Shown: in pieces, positions 62,301 to 64,000 of the stretch
Numbering within the stretch: position 1 is the first letter of the stretch
Layout: each line of letters starts with the position of its first letter
Assembly (NCBI GenBank): GCA_013397115.1
Contig: VWZW01007679.1
Location: 366,596 to 430,595, forward strand
Length of the DNA: 64,000 nt
DNA from: Edolisoma coerulescens
Lineage: Eukaryota; Chordata; Aves; Passeriformes; Campephagidae
Reading direction: 5' to 3'
Position numbers and translations under genes: made by a program
Notes under the pieces: model-generated
Seen by the model: the letters and a program-made list of their open reading frames with translations, nothing else
Told to the model about the DNA's origin: nothing
Database searches by the model: none

Positions 62301-64000
62301 TACACCTGGTTTGGCCATCTGCTGCTTTGCATCTCTGCTTGTTAGACCCCAGCCCTTGCGGCATCTCTGTGTGCTGCCTGACCCCAAAGCAGTATTGTAG
62401 CAGTGTCCTGTTGTCAGAAGAGCTGGAATTTCTGCCCGGTCAGGCTGTTTGGCATCACTTCCTTTGTGAAGTGGTTCCCTAGGCACTGGTGACTTGAAGC
62501 TATGCTCTGGCTAGATTTTCACTGTTTAACTTCGTAAAGATGATTAAAGCATTACAGCCCACCTTTCCTCCTTGATACCAGCATGCTTGCACCCAGAGAG
62601 CATTTGTTCTCCACCAAGTGTGGTTAAACTTCTGCAGCTGTCTCTCAAAACAGGCATCACAAAAGAATTTCTTTAAAGTCTGCGTTTTGTTGGGGTTTGG
62701 TCCGAAAAGCTTGTCTGAAAAGCTGTGGTGTGCTGAGTCAGTTCAATTGACTTCATTTTTCTTGTTCACAAAAACGGGGGAAATATAAGTACAGGTACTC
62801 TGTATGCCTACAGAATAGGATAAACTGCCCATGCAAACCTTTAACAAACCTAGCTGAGGAAACGATCTGGCACAGGCTTCCGGGTACATCTCTCTCAGAG
62901 TATTTCTGCCACTGTGGTGTAGGCATGCCCAAAGGTCCACACCTTCATGCTGTGTTCTCAACTCTTCTTGCAGAAATAGCCCAGTGGTTCTGCCCATGCC
63001 ACTGTCAGGGAGAGCTGAGCTGTTGGCAGGACTGCACAGTAACTGCAGAACCTCCTATCATGTCTAGACAATGTTCCCCTGAAAATTAGCTGAGCTTCTC
63101 ATGGGACGGCTCTTGAATGCAGGACACTGTGGAAGCAGAATGGACATCAGATGAATTAAAGAAAACTACAGGGAATTAAACCTGGCAAGCCCTATTCTTC
63201 GTGCAGAACAAAACCAGGTCCTGATTTGGAATATCTGCACGGATATACCTGTCACTTGAAGCAGTAGGATGCTGTTCCTCTTGAAGCAGGTGCAGGAGCA
63301 CCTAGTTTAGATGTAGAGTCATTGAAACGTGGACTCCTTTCTCCTCTAGAAGTCAGTGCAAAGGGTCTTGTGAGTGAAGCCTTTGTGTGATTTCCTCCAC
63401 GTTAAGTTTTATGTCTGCTTGAATAATAGCTCTGTAAAGAAGTCAGTGAAATGATTTCTAAACCCAGTGTCCACTAAGATGGCTAGAGAAAAGAAAAAGA
63501 TGCTCTTCTCTTCAACATTCACCCTGCACCCACACACAAAATACTCATTGTTCACTTCCAATCCTTCCTTCTTCAAGACTGTATGGCAGCAATGTTACGT
63601 TGAAGTGATAAAGAGCTTATTTTAGAGCTAGAGGAAAAAAGGAAAGTAGACAACTTTCAAGTCTCACTTCAAGGATTGAAAAAAAACCTTGGAGAGGGAA
63701 TAGAAAATAATATAAAAACATGGAGAGGGAATATACTTACTGCATCTGAGTTTTTACAGCCACCTTCTGCTATTTCGTAGTCAAACATGCCAACATGATA
63801 TACTCCTTATGTCTCCAACTATTGCCTATTTTACCTTTCAAGGTTTTTGTTTCTCCTTATTTTTTTTGACACATAAAATATGAGAAAGAAAAATGTAAAA
63901 GGGAACCCTCAGCTGTACTGATCAATCAAGTTAATTTCTAGTGACCTGACATACAGCACATCTAATTAAATGCATGCCAAATCAAGTTTCTTTTAATTAT
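59312..64000 (+). other. BBX: Start of the next BBX intron; no exon found
   Basis: The donor at 59312 opens an intron that appears to run past the window end. Sequence from about 59340 to 60420 is pyrimidine-rich on this strand, and about 62040-62300 is GC-rich; neither resembles a repeat family I know. Open frames here (such as 61295-61672 and, on the other strand, 60050-60388) lack BBX similarity and suitable splice context. Confidence 0.7.

Overview
The window is a piece of a bird nuclear genome. The evidence is GT-AG introns of 0.9-7 kb, several decayed copies of the avian LINE CR1, and one avian-type endogenous retrovirus LTR in a late intron. I could not decide the bird species from sequence alone. 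No bacterial, phage, plasmid or CRISPR feature is present.

The window contains one recognisable gene, on the + strand: BBX (bobby sox homolog), an HMG-box DNA-binding protein. Twelve coding exons between 13261 and 59311 join without a frame break into 761 codons plus one base. In order they encode: an N-terminal basic/acidic leader (13261-13422); the HMG box, split over two exons (14933-15175 and 21609-21804); a short hydrophobic linker exon (27168-27235); four consecutive exons of exactly 81 bp (33509-33589, 35824-35904, 41302-41382, 44693-44773), each encoding a 27-residue unit that ends in S[A/S]LFQ[F/L]AE; a large lysine/glutamate-rich exon with nuclear-localisation and SUMO-type motifs (46896-47811); and three smaller conserved exons (48697-48835, 52016-52164, 59225-59311). 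The last exon ends in phase 1 and I found no continuation before 64000, so the C-terminus lies downstream of the window.

Upstream, 2818-2875 looks like an exon with strong splice sites. If spliced to 13252 it supplies an in-frame ATG-ATG that would add five residues before the start chosen here. The rest of 1-13251 is non-coding: an old CR1 at 1-785, a reverse CR1 tail at 4236-4457 and simple repeats.

Introns make up most of the window. They hold CR1 fragments at 16852-16951 (-), 18297-18478 (+), 24970-25190 (+, weak) and 40241-40515 (-), a solo LTR at 58408-58918, and a few sequence oddities: a perfect 8-bp inverted repeat at 19741-19760 and a tandem 11-bp GC-rich motif with a nearby TATA box at 50526-50564. 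The most interesting feature is the array of four frame-symmetric 81-bp exons, which could allow modular variation of a short, uncharacterised linear motif next to the HMG box. All gene and repeat names rest on pattern recognition and memory of the families, not on a database search.
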